From NCBI GenBank assembly GCA_001592805.2, contig CP051141.1, forward strand, positions 1,116,001 to 1,180,000: 64,000 nucleotides of DNA. Reading direction: 5' to 3'. The notes beneath the pieces are model-generated. The model did not search any database. It had not been told where the DNA came from and saw nothing but the letters and a program-made list of their open reading frames with translations. Positions 10,560-21,989 of the stretch are shown piece after piece. Both the position numbers and the translations under genes were made by a program. This stretch comes from Peltaster fructicola. Its lineage: Eukaryota; Ascomycota; Dothideomycetes. The first letter of the stretch is position 1. The number at the start of each line of letters is the position of its first letter.

Positions 10560-12186
10560 ATGAAACAACGATTCACCTTCCTCCTTCCAGAAGGAAGCTT
10601 CATCGATATCAAGAACATCAACGTTGCGGATGGCATCTTCAACTTCACTAATCCACCGGGTTACGCTGGAGTAGAGAGACGCACGACCTTGAGCCTCAGT
10701 GAGCTTCCGAAGACGGTACATGCCAAACCGCGAGTCGCCCACAGCCACTGACTGATGCTTTCAGTTGAGATCGCATCTCAAATACATTCACGAACTGCAC
10801 CTGCGCTGGATCAGAACGACGGAATACCCACATCTCGTACCGTTGGTGTCAAGGCAGCCTCCTGGGTTGCACGTCTTCTTCACACCACGAGTCGGGAGCA
10901 ATGGCGATGAGATCTGCTCGTCACTTCGATGGCTCCTAAACGACGATGTCAAATGCGAGACCACTGCAGAGTCATTCAATAGACCTGCAATACTGTCCGA
11001 CCGTTTTGCGACCTCTGCCACGTACCAGTTCTTCCAGCAACAACCCTCTCTCGACGGGCTTGTAGAACACCTCACCAAATTCTGCGGCGACCTCCCAAAC
11101 GATCATCTCATTTCTTGTCAAACACATATCAAGACGATCAGCACTGCTACGGAAGTAAACCTCGACTTTGATGCCATTAGTCACGCCCTGGTCATAACGG
11201 CAATCTGGCCACAAGAAGCTCGTGGGTCCAAGACTTCAATAGCAGGCTTATCAGAGGAAGCCAGCGTACACGCACACGGTAGACTAGATGCCAACGAACA
11301 CGACGGCACCATCGAGATCGGCGTGCTGTCTGCTGAGCAAGCCGATGAGCGTGAAGAGCTAAAGCTAGGTGGCTATCTAGTTGTGCTCGGGGAGGACAAA
11401 AAGCCATGTAAGTCTGCTGTAACATACAGGACCTGACTGATATTCATAGCTGCGACGCTGTTCTCTTTCCCCTCACGACACCACCCTCTGCCAGCGCACG
11501 ACAAGACGGTATACAAGGCAGCATTCATACAGCCTACAGGACTACACCCAAAGCTCTCCGTTACCTTCCTATCACAGCGACCGAAGCCACCACACGAGAC
11601 ATGTGCATTACACGCGTACCTGACTCTACCTTCCGCACTCTTCCTAGATCGATATCAGCTTTCTGAGCCCGAGCTGCTGGCATCGCACAATCTCCGAGCA
11701 TTGCGTGCTCTGAGTGGCGCCGAAGACCTGGAGGCGCCTGACTGGGCAATCAAGCAATGGGGATCAGCATCATTATTTGAGCTCGTTCGTCCTGACACAA
11801 CACGAGACACCTGGGAAGCACTAATCCCATTGCATCTTCGCTATCTACAGACACACTCCAACTTATCCTCTCGTCAGCTCGAAACGTCGTGGCCAATTGT
11901 CTTCTGGGCATGTGAGGCAGAGGAAGGTCTGAAGATGAACACGAACCCATTCGATCGAGTCAATCTTGGCTACGATGGTCTCTTTGGTCCGAAGACAATG
12001 TTCTATCACATTCCGCCTGCACAGAGTGATCTCACGTCCACACTGATCGTGCCAACACTACACCCGGAAACAGCGTCATGGCTTGCACCGTCAACTCTGG
12101 CCGTCGTGCTAGCAGGCCTGCTTTGGGTGCTGTGGTCGCTCGCCAGACCACTCAAGAGAAACATAAGAGTAGTCAAGACAGATTGA
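10560..12186 (+). CDS. PBN1: PBN1: essential ER subunit of GPI mannosyltransferase I (PIG-X/Pbn1 family)
   Basis: Three exons, 10560-10715, 11450-12186 and between them 10765-11407. The introns are 49 and 42 bases (donors GTACAT and GTAAGT; acceptors TTTCAG and TTCATAG). Pbn1/PIG-X is the ER-membrane partner of the mannosyltransferase Gpi14/PIG-M, which adds the first mannose to GPI anchors. Family features are the start MKQRFTFLLPEG, HELHLRW, the luminal block ending KLGGYLVVLGEDKKP followed across the second intron by SATLFSFPSRHH, TGLHPKLSVTFL, CALHAYLTLPSALFLDRYQL, LEAPDWAIKQWGS and WPIVFWAC. One membrane helix near the C-terminus (STLAVVLAGLLWVLWSLA) is followed by basic residues. The start at 10560 is chosen over the ATG at 10518 because MKQR matches the family N-terminus. 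Confidence 0.93.
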
Positions 12187-12311
12187 GAGAATGATTTACA
12201 TTGTCAGGGGCATCCGTGGATCGCCCTGTAAAGTACAGATTACAAGCATATCAGCGACATTGGAAACCAATGCTGCATATCGGTCGTGAAGCTCTCGACA
12301 GTAGGCCAGGC

Positions 12312-14644
12312 TCAAGTGAGCACCACAGCCATGTGGTCATTGTTACCGAAGCCCTTGCCGCAGCTTGGGCACTTCCTGCTGCGACTTGAGATCAGGTTGT
12401 CAACACAGTTTTGACAAAAGGTATGTCCACACAACTTCAAGGCCGAGTTGCGGAGGTTGGTGTTGCAGACAGGACAGATTGCGACTCGCTGATAAGTTGT
12501 TAGCATAAGCTCGACACGTAAGTCTCGCTGCACTTACCCTCCATTCATCAGTATCGCCCGACGCTGATGTATTCCTGGCTTTTCGCATTGTCTCCAGCTG
12601 CTTCCTGCTGTCCTCCAACCGTGCGTTGCCCTTCTCCAGAGTGCTTTCGACCTCTCGTTTCGCCTTCTTCAGAGCGAGAAGTTCCTCGTCTTTGCTCCCG
12701 ACAAGTGCCTTGAACTCCTCGGCCTGTTTGATCGCATTAGAAAGCATCAACTGAGCTTCGAGCTGTTTCTGTTCGGAAACATGGTACTGTCGCTCTGTTG
12801 CTGCCAGCGCTTCTCTGACCTCGACCAGATGTCGTTCAAGAGAGATTGTGAGTTCTCGAGATTTTGCGTCAGCCTCCTTGAGCTGAGACACAATCTCGGC
12901 ACTGCGTTGATCTTTATGCTTAAAGATCTTGACCTCAGCGTCCTTGGCGTCTTTTGCCTTCATGGCCGCAAAGTATTTCTGATCGGCTTTGGCCTTTTCT
13001 GCAGACAGCCGCGCCAGCTTCTCCTCAGTCTCAGCAGTTGCAAGTATCTTGGCGTTGGCAGAGCTGTTCGCCTTTGCCCAAGCGGCTTCCAGCGAGGGTA
13101 GTTCCTTCTCGAGGAGCTTGTAGCGCTGTTGTAGGTCGACTAGCTTGTCCTTGAGCTGTTCGGCACTGTCCCCATCGAGATCGTCTGTCTGCTCTCCAGC
13201 AGCCTGCTCCTTTGATCTTGCCAGCTCGGCCTCCAGAGATACTATCTTCAAATCACGAGCAGCGGCCAGCTCTTTCGCTTGGTCGGCAGCAACACGTCTA
13301 TTATCCTCGGCTGCCTTTCGTATCTGTATCTCAGCCTGGAGCTCATCGCGTGAGTTGCGTATGCGTGCAAGGTCATTCTCACATCGGGCGACGTTTGCCT
13401 CAGTCTCGGCGATCTGACCGCGGACTTCCTCGTCTACCAACAGACGATAGCTAGTGCGCTCGTTCTGCAGCTTCTGAGCTTCTTCACGCAGCTGAATGTT
13501 CGTTGCCTCAAGGTCATTGATCCGTTTGATCACATCTTCGTACTGCGATTTCATTGTCTTGAACACGGCCGTCTCAGCGTAATCATCGTCAGACAACGAT
13601 GCCACTTTGGTTCTGACGGCAGATAGTGCATTGGTCAATCGTTCGTTTTCAACTTCGACTTCTTCGAGCTGCCTCTTCCGTGACTCTGCTAGAGCAACAG
13701 CTTCTTGACGTGCGGCTTCCGCTTCTGCAGTAGCCGTTCCATTCTCAAGCTCGCCATTCGGCTCGGAGTGCTCTCGCTTGACAGGGGTATTGGAGACTGT
13801 GGGCGAACCAACATCCCCATTTGTGCTCGCATAAGCCTGACGCTCGATCTTTTGTACTTGCAAACTCTTGGCTCGCTCGAGCATTCGTTCCGCCTTCAGA
13901 TAGCGATAGGAAGCATTCTCGAGACGGTCGGTCAGCTGCATCTTCTCTGAAGTAAGACGCTGGCTTTGGGTGAGTGTTTCCTTCTCTTTCGCTAGGACGA
14001 CAACGATCTGCTCTTGTAACATCTGTACATCTGGTGTTGCGCTTGGAATGCGGGCGAATAATTCGGCGATGGATCGTTTGATCGCTGTCGAGTGGCTTTT
14101 CAACTGTTCGTTGAAAGAGTCCGAATGGAGCGCAGATTTGAAGACAAGACCACCTACAAGCTATTAGTCTTTGGAATCCATATCTAAGTCCGCACTGCTT
14201 ACCTGATAGCGAATCTTGTGGAGGAGTTGGGAGCGCATCTCCAGCAAGGATTCGAAGCTCGTCGAGCAGCTGTGCAAACCAAGTATCTACAGCGCGAAGG
14301 TGGTCGTCGTGCTTAGTCTGTTTGCGATTAAGCTCTGCGTAAAGTTCTTCGTAATGCTTCTTCTCAGCCTTGTATGCTTTCATCTGTCGCAAGATGGCAT
14401 CCTTCTGGTAGTTCTGCACACGGTAAGCACTGTGTTGGCGAGTCAAAACAGAGCCACAAACCTCGATATCTTTCTCCTTCTCAGCGTCGAGTCGTATCTG
14501 TTGGCCGTTTTCATCCTTGGCGATGCGCTTGCGACTGGGCGCATAGTCATCAGCATCTGCAGCCAGCGAGCGTTTGCGATCGTCCATTTGCGGTTTCAAG
14601 AGGGAGGATTGGACGGGGAGCACTGCTGGCTGCGTGGCAGTCAT
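12312..14644 (-). CDS. BRE1: BRE1: RING E3 ubiquitin ligase for histone H2B
   Basis: Four exons, 14644-14462, 14413-14203, 14153-12538 and 12488-12312, giving about 728 residues (the yeast protein is of similar length). Introns use GTTTGT, GTAAGC and GTAAGT donors. The protein starts with a basic nuclear-type patch (SRKRIAKDENG). Almost all of the middle is coiled coil (long Glu/Lys/Ala heptads), as expected for the Rad6-binding and dimerising regions. The C-terminus is a RING finger: CPVC, CGHTFC, QNC and CPSC in the order of a C3HC4 RING. Splicing of exons 3 and 4 joins DEWR to RVAICPVC. With Rad6, Bre1 monoubiquitinates H2B, which is needed for H3K4 and H3K79 methylation (family knowledge). 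It is convergent with PBN1, 125 bases away, and divergent from BDP1. Confidence 0.95.
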
Positions 14645-15555
14645 TTGCTAATGACAGGCGCAAGAATGCGCAGCGCGATAGTGCCACGGAGCAATCTTTG
14701 CTCGCCGTTCGTTGTGCTGGCAATCAAGCGTTTTTACTTTTGAAGTCGCATGCTGCAAAGCGCACGTCGACCTGATTATGATATGGTGGAAATGCGTGCG
14801 CTGCGAGGTGTCGTGTGAGGTGATGAAGATGTCGTGGCAGCTCGAGAAGGGGAAGTGAGGAGGTTTATGGCAAGAAGTTCCTGTGTCAGCCTTGGAGGCC
14901 AATTTCAAAGCGGAAGTCTTTCCGCCACGCTAGCGACCTCACGTATCGCGTGATAGTAGAGAACAACACCGCAAGGACTTTTGAGTGAGACTGAGGAGCA
15001 GATACAAAGGACTATCAGGCACACCGACATTCTGAAGTCATCTAAATACTCTCGAAAGTTGCAGGAGCCTCCGCTCGTGGGCGATCAAGCCCGACGAAGT
15101 CTGCCTCACGTGCTCACTGCTTCATCTGGGCAGACAGCAGACAGCAACAACAAGGAGACACGAAGGGGCCGCAGAGTTTCATTGGTGTACTCTGCACAAG
15201 CGTATTTAGCAGTCGTGCCCGTTGTGATTGTCCAGACACCAGGTACTTTGACCAGCGAATGCATGTGCCTGCTCTCGATCCTGACAGATGCTCGCAAAAT
15301 CTATACAATCATCAATAGGCCTTCTAAACGCAGCACTCTCTTGCATCATCCCTCGCTACGATGCATCACAAATCATAAAATAGGATTCTGCCTCAATGGT
15401 CCGTCAACTGCACATGCATCAAATTGGCGCTAGTATCGCGCTAGTGTGAACCCTCTATCGACTTCTCTCTAGGCCGTCGCAACACTGTGACACACATCAT
15501 GGATGCGCGAACTCTACAGAAGCCTTGATCCCGGCATGCGACACAGTCTTGTATC
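14645..15555. other. Divergent promoter region between BRE1 and BDP1
   Basis: About 0.9 kb separates two divergent nuclear genes. A plus-strand frame at 14981-15433 has no family-like features and is taken as chance. The region must hold both promoters; no specific site is called. Confidence 0.45.
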
Positions 15556-17535
15556 ATGTCGACGCTGACAAGTTCTGCCGTTGGTGGCAGTAAGGCTAAG
15601 CCAAAGGCGCCGCCCCGAAGACGAGCTGCTGCTCCAGGATCGGCACCTTCACAACCGGTGCCAGCTCAATCGCAGGACGAAACAACTGCGCAAATTGTGG
15701 CAGAAACCACTACGCAGACACCTGTCGAGCCTAACCAAGATGCTCAGCCTCCTCTGCCACCGCCATCACCACCTGCCGTCGTTGAGCGTCCTGTACATGG
15801 GATTGAAGAGCGGGAACTAGCGATCACTGGTGAGCCTACGCAGGATACAGCACCGAATGTGCAGACACAGTCCAGCTCAGGAGCTGTAGATGTTGTCAGC
15901 ACACAAGCTGCAAAGAGCACGAGAAAGCGAACACGGGAGACAGATACATCCGCGGCACCAGTGCCCAATAAACGAGCGAAGCAGTCTAGCATTCGTTCGG
16001 CGGGCAGACTGCAGACTGCTGTTGAAGCACCCACTGATGCTGCTGGCGCACTTACGGCCACTGTTGAGGCATCATCTGAGGACACATCTCACGAGCACCA
16101 GACCACACACAATGACCCTACCCAGCCGGCTGATGCAACAAATGGTATCATACGGTCAGGTCGTGCTCGGCGGCCAACGCAACGTCGTCTGGACGCCGAG
16201 CGAGGCCCTAACGTCACTCCTGTCCCGCGTCGTGGAAAGCGAAAGGCGGCCTCAGTGAGCGATGAACAAGCCATCACCAATCTGGGTGAAGCAATGAATG
16301 ATCAGACTGAAGCGAACGCTGTGGCTGATACCCTCAATGCTGCTGCTGCGTCTCAGCCCTCAAGGCGTCGCAAGAAAGCCAGTAAATCCAAGGCAGCCGC
16401 TGCAGTCGTCGAGAACACAGAACACGTCGAACACGCGGACGAAATGACTGCTGAAAGCCAGGCTGTGGAGGAAGCCGAGGAGACGCATAAGAGCGAATCC
16501 GACGATCCCGAGGATCACAAGATCGACCCCAAGACGTTGTCGATGTATGACCTTTCTCACGACAACAGGTATGGCAGAGTCTCTGAGCGTGAGAAGAAGA
16601 TGGCACAGATCGACTGGGGTGCTGTCAGGCTAAAGCGCATGGAGGAAGCAGAAGCAATCGCACGAGGCGACGGCCTCAAGGACAAGGAGTCCACAGATGC
16701 TGTTCAGAGCACCGAAGATGCTGGCGGTCAGGTCAACAATGCCACCGACCCTGCAGAGACAGCAGAGGATGTTGCACTGATACAACCAGTCACCAGAGCT
16801 AGTGGAGGTGGTGTCCGCTTCAGGCTTGTCAACGGAACAATTGTCGAAGATGCAGACTCCTTAACCATCGACCGCGCTGCTCGAGTTGCTGAAGCTGCTG
16901 CGCAAGAAACTGACGTCGCTGTGGAAGAAGAGAATGACCTGACCCGTCGACTGAACCGGACGACCTGGATCAATGCTCGCAAGAGAGATGAGACGGAACG
17001 TGTGCCACACTGGAAATCCAAGTCGTCTGCTTGGAACGAAGAGGACACTGACCGCTTCTACGAGGCGCTCCGCATGTTTGGTACTGATTTCTTTCTCATC
17101 AGCCAGCTGTTTGAGGGTCGTACAAGACGAATGATCAAGCTTAAGTTTGTCAGAGAGGAACGTCTAGAGCCAGATCGTATCAACGCTGCGCTGCTCGGAC
17201 AGCGTACTGGCACGATCGACCTGGGTGTCTACGCTGAAGCTATCGGCAAAGATGAGAACTTCTTCAACAAGTATGACAGTCTTGAACACGCGAATGAGAC
17301 TATCAGAGAGTCCTTCAAGGATAAGGAAGAAGCCATGCGCGCGGCTGTCAAGGAAGACGAAGAGAATAACCGGCAGAGGGAGCACCAGCGCCAGCAAAGA
17401 GAGAAGCAAAGACTGGAAGCCGAAAAGAAGAAAGAAGAGCGAGCTCGCAAGAAGGCAGCACGACGTCGTGGCGATGTCTGGGGAGCCGGCACCCTTGGTG
17501 GTGCAGATGATGATGGTATGGATGACAACGAATGA
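15556..17535 (+). CDS. BDP1: BDP1: TFIIIB subunit B''
   Basis: Single exon of 659 codons. Bdp1 joins TBP and Brf1 in TFIIIB, which recruits RNA polymerase III to tRNA and 5S genes. The first ~320 residues are low-complexity with repeated basic KR and Pro/Ala segments. The conserved core begins near residue 325 with DPKTLSMYDLSHDNRYGRVS and EREKKMAQIDWGAVRLKRM. The SANT domain follows near residues 480-540 (SSAWNEEDTDRFYEALRMFG, TDFFLISQLFEGRTRRMIK, LKFVREER). A charged helical tail (EHQRQQREKQRLEAEKKKEE) and an acidic end close the protein. The start ATG at 15556 follows a gap without other in-frame options. Ends 17535, convergent with the small V-ATPase f gene. Confidence 0.93.
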   Translation: MSTLTSSAVGGSKAKPKAPPRRRAAAPGSAPSQPVPAQSQDETTAQIVAETTTQTPVEPNQDAQPPLPPPSPPAVVERPVHGIEERELAITGEPTQDTAPNVQTQSSSGAVDVVSTQAAKSTRKRTRETDTSAAPVPNKRAKQSSIRSAGRLQTAVEAPTDAAGALTATVEASSEDTSHEHQTTHNDPTQPADATNGIIRSGRARRPTQRRLDAERGPNVTPVPRRGKRKAASVSDEQAITNLGEAMNDQTEANAVADTLNAAAASQPSRRRKKASKSKAAAAVVENTEHVEHADEMTAESQAVEEAEETHKSESDDPEDHKIDPKTLSMYDLSHDNRYGRVSEREKKMAQIDWGAVRLKRMEEAEAIARGDGLKDKESTDAVQSTEDAGGQVNNATDPAETAEDVALIQPVTRASGGGVRFRLVNGTIVEDADSLTIDRAARVAEAAAQETDVAVEEENDLTRRLNRTTWINARKRDETERVPHWKSKSSAWNEEDTDRFYEALRMFGTDFFLISQLFEGRTRRMIKLKFVREERLEPDRINAALLGQRTGTIDLGVYAEAIGKDENFFNKYDSLEHANETIRESFKDKEEAMRAAVKEDEENNRQREHQRQQREKQRLEAEKKKEERARKKAARRRGDVWGAGTLGGADDDGMDDNE

Positions 17536-17758
17536 CGAGGTAGAGCAGTGCAATGACCTGTCTCACAATCTTACGACTCCGTGTACGAAACTCATGAAGA
17601 TATCGAGGCGGAGACTGAAGATATGTGTCGAGACAAGCTGTGTATACATCAGACGCCTCATTCCCTTGCAACGCCCATTATCATGACACCGTTTGCGCAA
17701 TGCAGTGATTCCTTGCCGTATTCTCACGGGTGTGTCTCATCTTATCAGGATGCCAGGC

Positions 17759-18122
17759 TCATCGTAGCGCTATCTCGCCGCCCGTCCGTTGTCGTTGATG
17801 TAGGAATGCTTGTAGAGAGCAGAATACTAAGAAAGCCTATCTCCTGGTCAGCATGAATATGCACGGTATGCCCACTGAGACTCACTCCGTAGACGGCGAC
17901 GGCTATGAAAACAGTTACAGCAACTGATGCGCCGTTCACTGGGTCCTCCGTCGAGCCGTTAAGTATATGGTTGTTACTTGCAAATAAAGCGCCAATTATG
18001 CTGAGGATGATGATCGCGAATATAGAGATGACAATGCTGTAATCCATCAGCCCTCGATCCTGTTGTAGCCAGTGGTCGACTTACCATGTCCACGCATTGA
18101 AAGCCGATACAACAGGCTTCAT
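17759..18122 (-). CDS. V-ATPase Vo subunit f / RNASEK-like two-helix membrane protein
   Basis: Tiny gene of three exons (18122-18085, 18036-17886, 17836-17759) and 88 residues that no single long ORF would show. Introns are 48 and 50 bases (GTAAGT...TTACAG and GTGAGT...GAGATAG). The spliced protein begins MKPVVSAFNAWTC, continues IVISIFAIIILSIIGALF (helix 1), NGSTEDPVNG, AVTVFIAVAVYGAFLVFCSL (helix 2) and ends QRQRTGGEIALR. From memory this matches yeast YPR170W-B (start MRPVVS, an AW dipeptide, a DPEDG-type loop, VYLVFFVFCG, IELR end) and animal RNASEK, both described as a Vo-sector subunit. The acceptor at GAGATAG is chosen because only it yields FLVFC and the family C-terminus. It lies 4-kb-class close to other vesicle/vacuole genes (AP-2 mu adjacent, divergent). 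Confidence 0.85.
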
Positions 18123-18418
18123 CTTTAAGTGCGGATGCCTTGACGCCGGCCGGCGATGTGTTGGAGTTGAGCAGAGGAGAGTGAGTCTGGAGGAGTATCT
18201 GGAGACTGCGAGTGTCTATGCGGACTGCTTCGATGTGTCGACAAAAGTGGCGCAAGTGAGTGATAAGGCGAAAGCTCGATGATGCAGTCCGAAGGTGTTT
18301 CTGCGTACGCGGACCCCGGAGCCTCAGGCATCATCCGACCACACCCAATCTCATGCTTCAGCACTGTTGATACAGCAACTTCCTGCAGCGCTATTCTCGC
18401 GCTCGAATACTGCTCAAC

Positions 18419-19840
18419 ATGCTTTCGGGCATACTGCTCTTCAATCAGAAGGGCGAGTTGCTCATCATGCGAGCATACAGATCAGACTTTCGACCACGCC
18501 TCGCGGATGTCTTCAGAATACAGGTCGGCATACTACAATCGTTGTTGACGACGGCTAATACGAGTGCATAGGTGATTGCCAATGCCAACGTCAGGTCGCC
18601 CATCCTCACGCTCGGCTCAACGACCTTCTCACACATACGATCCGAAAATCTGTACATTGTTGGCGTCACAAAAGGCAATGCCAACTCCGCTTTGGTCTTC
18701 GAGTTCTTATACAAGCTAGTCAGCCTAGGCAAGAGCTATTTCGGAGGCAAGTTCAATGAGGAGAGTGTTAAGAGCAACTTCGTCATGGTGTACGAGCTCC
18801 TAGAAGAGATTCTGGACTTTGGCTATCCACAGAACACAGACGCGGAGACACTGAAGATGTACATCACGACTGAGGGCGTCAAGGCAGAACGATCCACGAT
18901 AGAGGATAGTTCGAAGATCACTATGCAGGCGACCGGTGCTCAGAGTTGGCGACGCGAGGGTATCAAATATCGCAAGAACGAGGCTTTTGTCGATGTGATC
19001 GAGGATGTCAACCTGCTACTGTCAGCAACCGGCACGGTATTGAGAGCCGACGTCGCCGGAACGATCGAGATGCGTGCATACCTCTCAGGCAATCCCGAGT
19101 GCAAGTTCGGCCTCAACGACTCGCTACTGCTTGGAGAGAACGGTGATGCTGCATCTCTTGGTGGTGCTGTTGGTAGTGCAGCTGGTGGAAAGGCCACAAA
19201 AGCAGCAGCTGGCTCCGTCACGCTGTCTGATGTCTCACTCCACCAATGTGTGAGACTCTCGAACTTCTCACAGGACAGGATCATCAGCTTCATTCCTCCC
19301 GATGGTTCCTTTCAGCTCATGTCATATCGAGCAACGGAAAACATCAACTTGCCATTCAAGGTGCAGGCCATTGTCAACGAGATCGGCAAATCGAAGGTTG
19401 AGTACTCTATTGCGGTCAAGTCGAACTACAATTTGAAGCTCTTCGCTACGAACGTCGTTATCAAGATTCCAGTACCACTAAACACAGCAGATGTCACCTC
19501 GCGGACATCACAAGGTAAGGCTAAGTACGAGCCGTCCGAAAATGCGATCATCTGGAAGATTGCCAGGTTCGTCGGACAGGCAGAATTCGTGCTCTCTGCA
19601 GAGGCTGCGCTGTCTGCGATGACGAATCAGAAAGCATGGAGTCGACCACCATTGAGCATGCAGTTTAGTCTGCTGATGTTTACGAGCAGTGGTCTGCTTG
19701 TGAGATATCTCAAGGTGTTTGAGAAATCTGGCTATTCAAGCGTCAAGTGGGTCAGGTATTTGAGTAGAGCTGGTTCCTATGAAATCAGGTAAGTGCGTCT
19801 ATCTGTACATCGAGCGGTGCTGACTTGAACCAGATTCTGA
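18419..19840 (+). CDS. AP-2 clathrin adaptor complex, mu subunit (Apm4 type)
   Basis: Three exons, 18419-18523, 18572-19788 and 19834-19840, encoding about 442 residues. Exon 1 gives MLSGILLFNQKGELLIMRAY and ends DVFRIQ. After a 48-base intron the longin-like domain continues (SPILTLGSTTFSHIRSENLY, NSALVFEFLYKLV, FVMVYELLEEILDFGYPQN). The mu-homology domain follows (SWRREGIKYRKNEAFVDVIE, CVRLSNFSQDRIISFIPPDG, KAKYEPSENAIIWKIARFVG, WVRYLSRAGSYEI). The last exon is just seven bases and completes Arg-Phe-stop, the expected family C-terminus. AP-2 mu binds YxxPhi cargo signals and PIP2 at the plasma membrane during endocytosis. A low-complexity Gly/Ala loop around residues 195-215 replaces the acidic linker of other species. 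The 5' end is divergent from the V-ATPase f gene. Confidence 0.94.
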
Positions 19841-20550
19841 GCACATGCGGTCTCAAGGACCATTCGCAAAAGAACCCATGGAGACCTCGCTCATCAACAG
19901 CAGGTTATTCATTGCAACCAAGTCTTGCTGAGGTGTACCCTTGTAGACAGCATCATTCTTGTCAACGAATGCTGTAAGCACGACTGAGTGTTGAGGCAAC
20001 CCTGTTCGAAGATCTTGTTTCTGAGGTCAACGGTCGAGGCAAGCCGGTACACATCATTGGCCACCTTGGCGGTCCCGGCTTGTTCTGCTTCCAAGCCCAG
20101 GTAACGTTCGGAAAGTGCTGCAGATCAATCCATCGCCTGTCGGCCGCCTGGTCCTCGTCACAACGACTTTTCGAAGCCAACGCCAGCACGAGAAAGACGT
20201 TGGATCTTCGACGTGATGTCGACACTACGCTAGCAAGCATTGCTAAGATTACTCTACATCAACTTGGACCCAGCCATCGGCCTGAGCTCTCCAAACTGGG
20301 TCGGCACTTGATTCATCCATTATGCAAAAGTCTACTGCTCGAGACATCGGTAGCGTAGCGAGGATAGTCCAATTGCATGACAACAACGACCAGTCAGCCG
20401 CCCGGAGTTACGCATACAACACTAACATTGCTCTTCTGTGGCCGGAGACAGGAGATATTTCAGCACGAACAGTCGATGATGAAGCAAGAGATGACTTGCT
20501 ACAAACAGGGTGATATACACAACCTCGTTAGCACTCGATGCCTCGCTCTG
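19841..20550. other. Convergent spacer, nothing recognised
   Basis: About 0.7 kb between the ends of the AP-2 mu and SARAF-like genes. The frames present (for example 20080-20358) show no domain-like sequence. Confidence 0.45.
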
Positions 20551-21532
20551 CTATCGTCTTCGTGTACCACCAAAGCCTGTCGACTCATATCGACTACTAC
20601 TTGGTGAAGCATTCGAGGTCTGCGATGAGCCCCAGCCTGAGTTGTTGTTGCTGGTGGTGGAGGCAGTGTTCCTAGCCCCTGTATTGAACCAATTCGACGG
20701 GCCTGCTTGGGCAGTCTGCGTCCGAGTGTTCCCTCGATTGCCAAAGGCATATGTTGCCGCTGCGCCTGCTGCTGCGCCTGACCAGAAGCCTGGACGCCAG
20801 CCCTGCTCACCCTGGGGTCGACTTGCTTTCGGCGCTGGTCGAGGCGGCCTCCGTGAGTATGGTGGAGGTGGATCATTGTCGTCGCCTCCTGCACCTCCAC
20901 CACCCCCTCCATAGTATCGCCTGAAACCATCGTTGATACGACGATTCGCGCCTGTGCCTTCAATGAATATCTTGTAGAGAAAGAAGCCAACGATGCCTGT
21001 GAATGTTAGCTTATCACTCGGCCATCATGGACCACATACCCAAGAAGATCAGCCAGAACGCGATCGTGAAGAACGTGCTCGGCTGTTCTTCACCATGAGA
21101 GAACACTCTAGACGAAGCCTTCCGATTGCCATACTTGCTCTGACCAAGCTCGGTCAAAGCCAGACGATATTCCACGCCACAGCTGCCCTTGAGAACATAT
21201 GGATCGTCTGAGGAGGCATAGCCTTCGCATATCACCTCTGTACTGCCAAGTTTGAACTCAGGTGGCAGATTGGCCTGGCAAGTCCATGAGATGTCCTCAG
21301 CGTCATACTCCGATCCAGTGTTCTTGCATCGCATCACATCGACATCGTAAAGACCTTTTGCATTGCCTCCGATGCATTTGAGCTGAGGTATGGCTTTGAC
21401 TCGATGAGCACTTGTCAGCTGATCACCTCGAAGCGTCAGCGACTTGACACTCGATAGCAGGATCGCATTTGATGGCTTTCGTGCAGCTGTGAAGTGTAGC
21501 AACGTGAACAGCAGTAGTGATATGACCTGCAT
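20551..21532 (-). CDS. SARAF/TMEM66-like store-operated calcium entry regulator
   Basis: Two exons, 21532-21040 and 20996-20551, about 312 residues. The intron is 43 bases (GTATGT donor, ACAG acceptor) and splits a Gly codon. The protein has an N-terminal signal peptide (VISLLLFTLLHFTAARKPS). A Cys-containing luminal domain follows (AIPQLKCIGG, DVMRCKNTGSEYDAEDISW, TCQANLPPEFKLGSTEVICE, GYASSDDPYVLKGSCGVEYR). One membrane region spans the intron (FFTIAFWLIFLG / IVGFFLYKIFIEG). The cytosolic tail is rich in Gly, Pro, Ser and Asn (a Gly run, DDNDPPPPYSRRPPRP). This order is that of the DUF1183/SARAF family, ER proteins that in animals slow STIM/Orai calcium entry. Fungi lack clear STIM/Orai, so the role here is unknown. 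Confidence 0.9.
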
Positions 21533-21989
21533 TGCTGTGTTGTGCGAATCTGTGCTGTCAAGTCAAGGTTGCATATTGCTGCCTGTGAAGCTTGAGACCG
21601 TCTTTATGGCTAAGTCCTGTGCAATCGACAAGTGTCATAATCCCATCGCCACATACATACACAGCAAGTCACTGCGCGAGCGAGCGAGTCCGATCAATGG
21701 TGACGGATTGCAAGAGAAGCTTGATCAGTGTAATCGTACAACAGCTATATGTACAATCTGCCTATGCGCATAGCAGTGTCCACAGCAAGCAGGACCAAGA
21801 TACAACTGCCCATCTATCCCACCGCCATATCGAAACTGCCCTAGTGAACAGTGTCGGAGTATAGCAACTTCTTCATTTTGGAAGCATGCTGTCAGATCCT
21901 GCCAAACCCACCTGAGAGTCATTGCTTCAAGCGCCAGCAAGACCACCAAATGCCAATGTGACTTCGTAGCATCGGAACAAGGTCTGAGC
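21533..21989. other. Intergenic, nothing recognised
   Basis: Upstream of the SARAF-like gene and downstream of the small membrane protein gene. No supported feature. Confidence 0.4.

Noticed and set aside
14981-15433. 150-codon plus-strand frame between BRE1 and BDP1
   Set aside because: No family-like segments and poor start context; it lies in a divergent promoter region.
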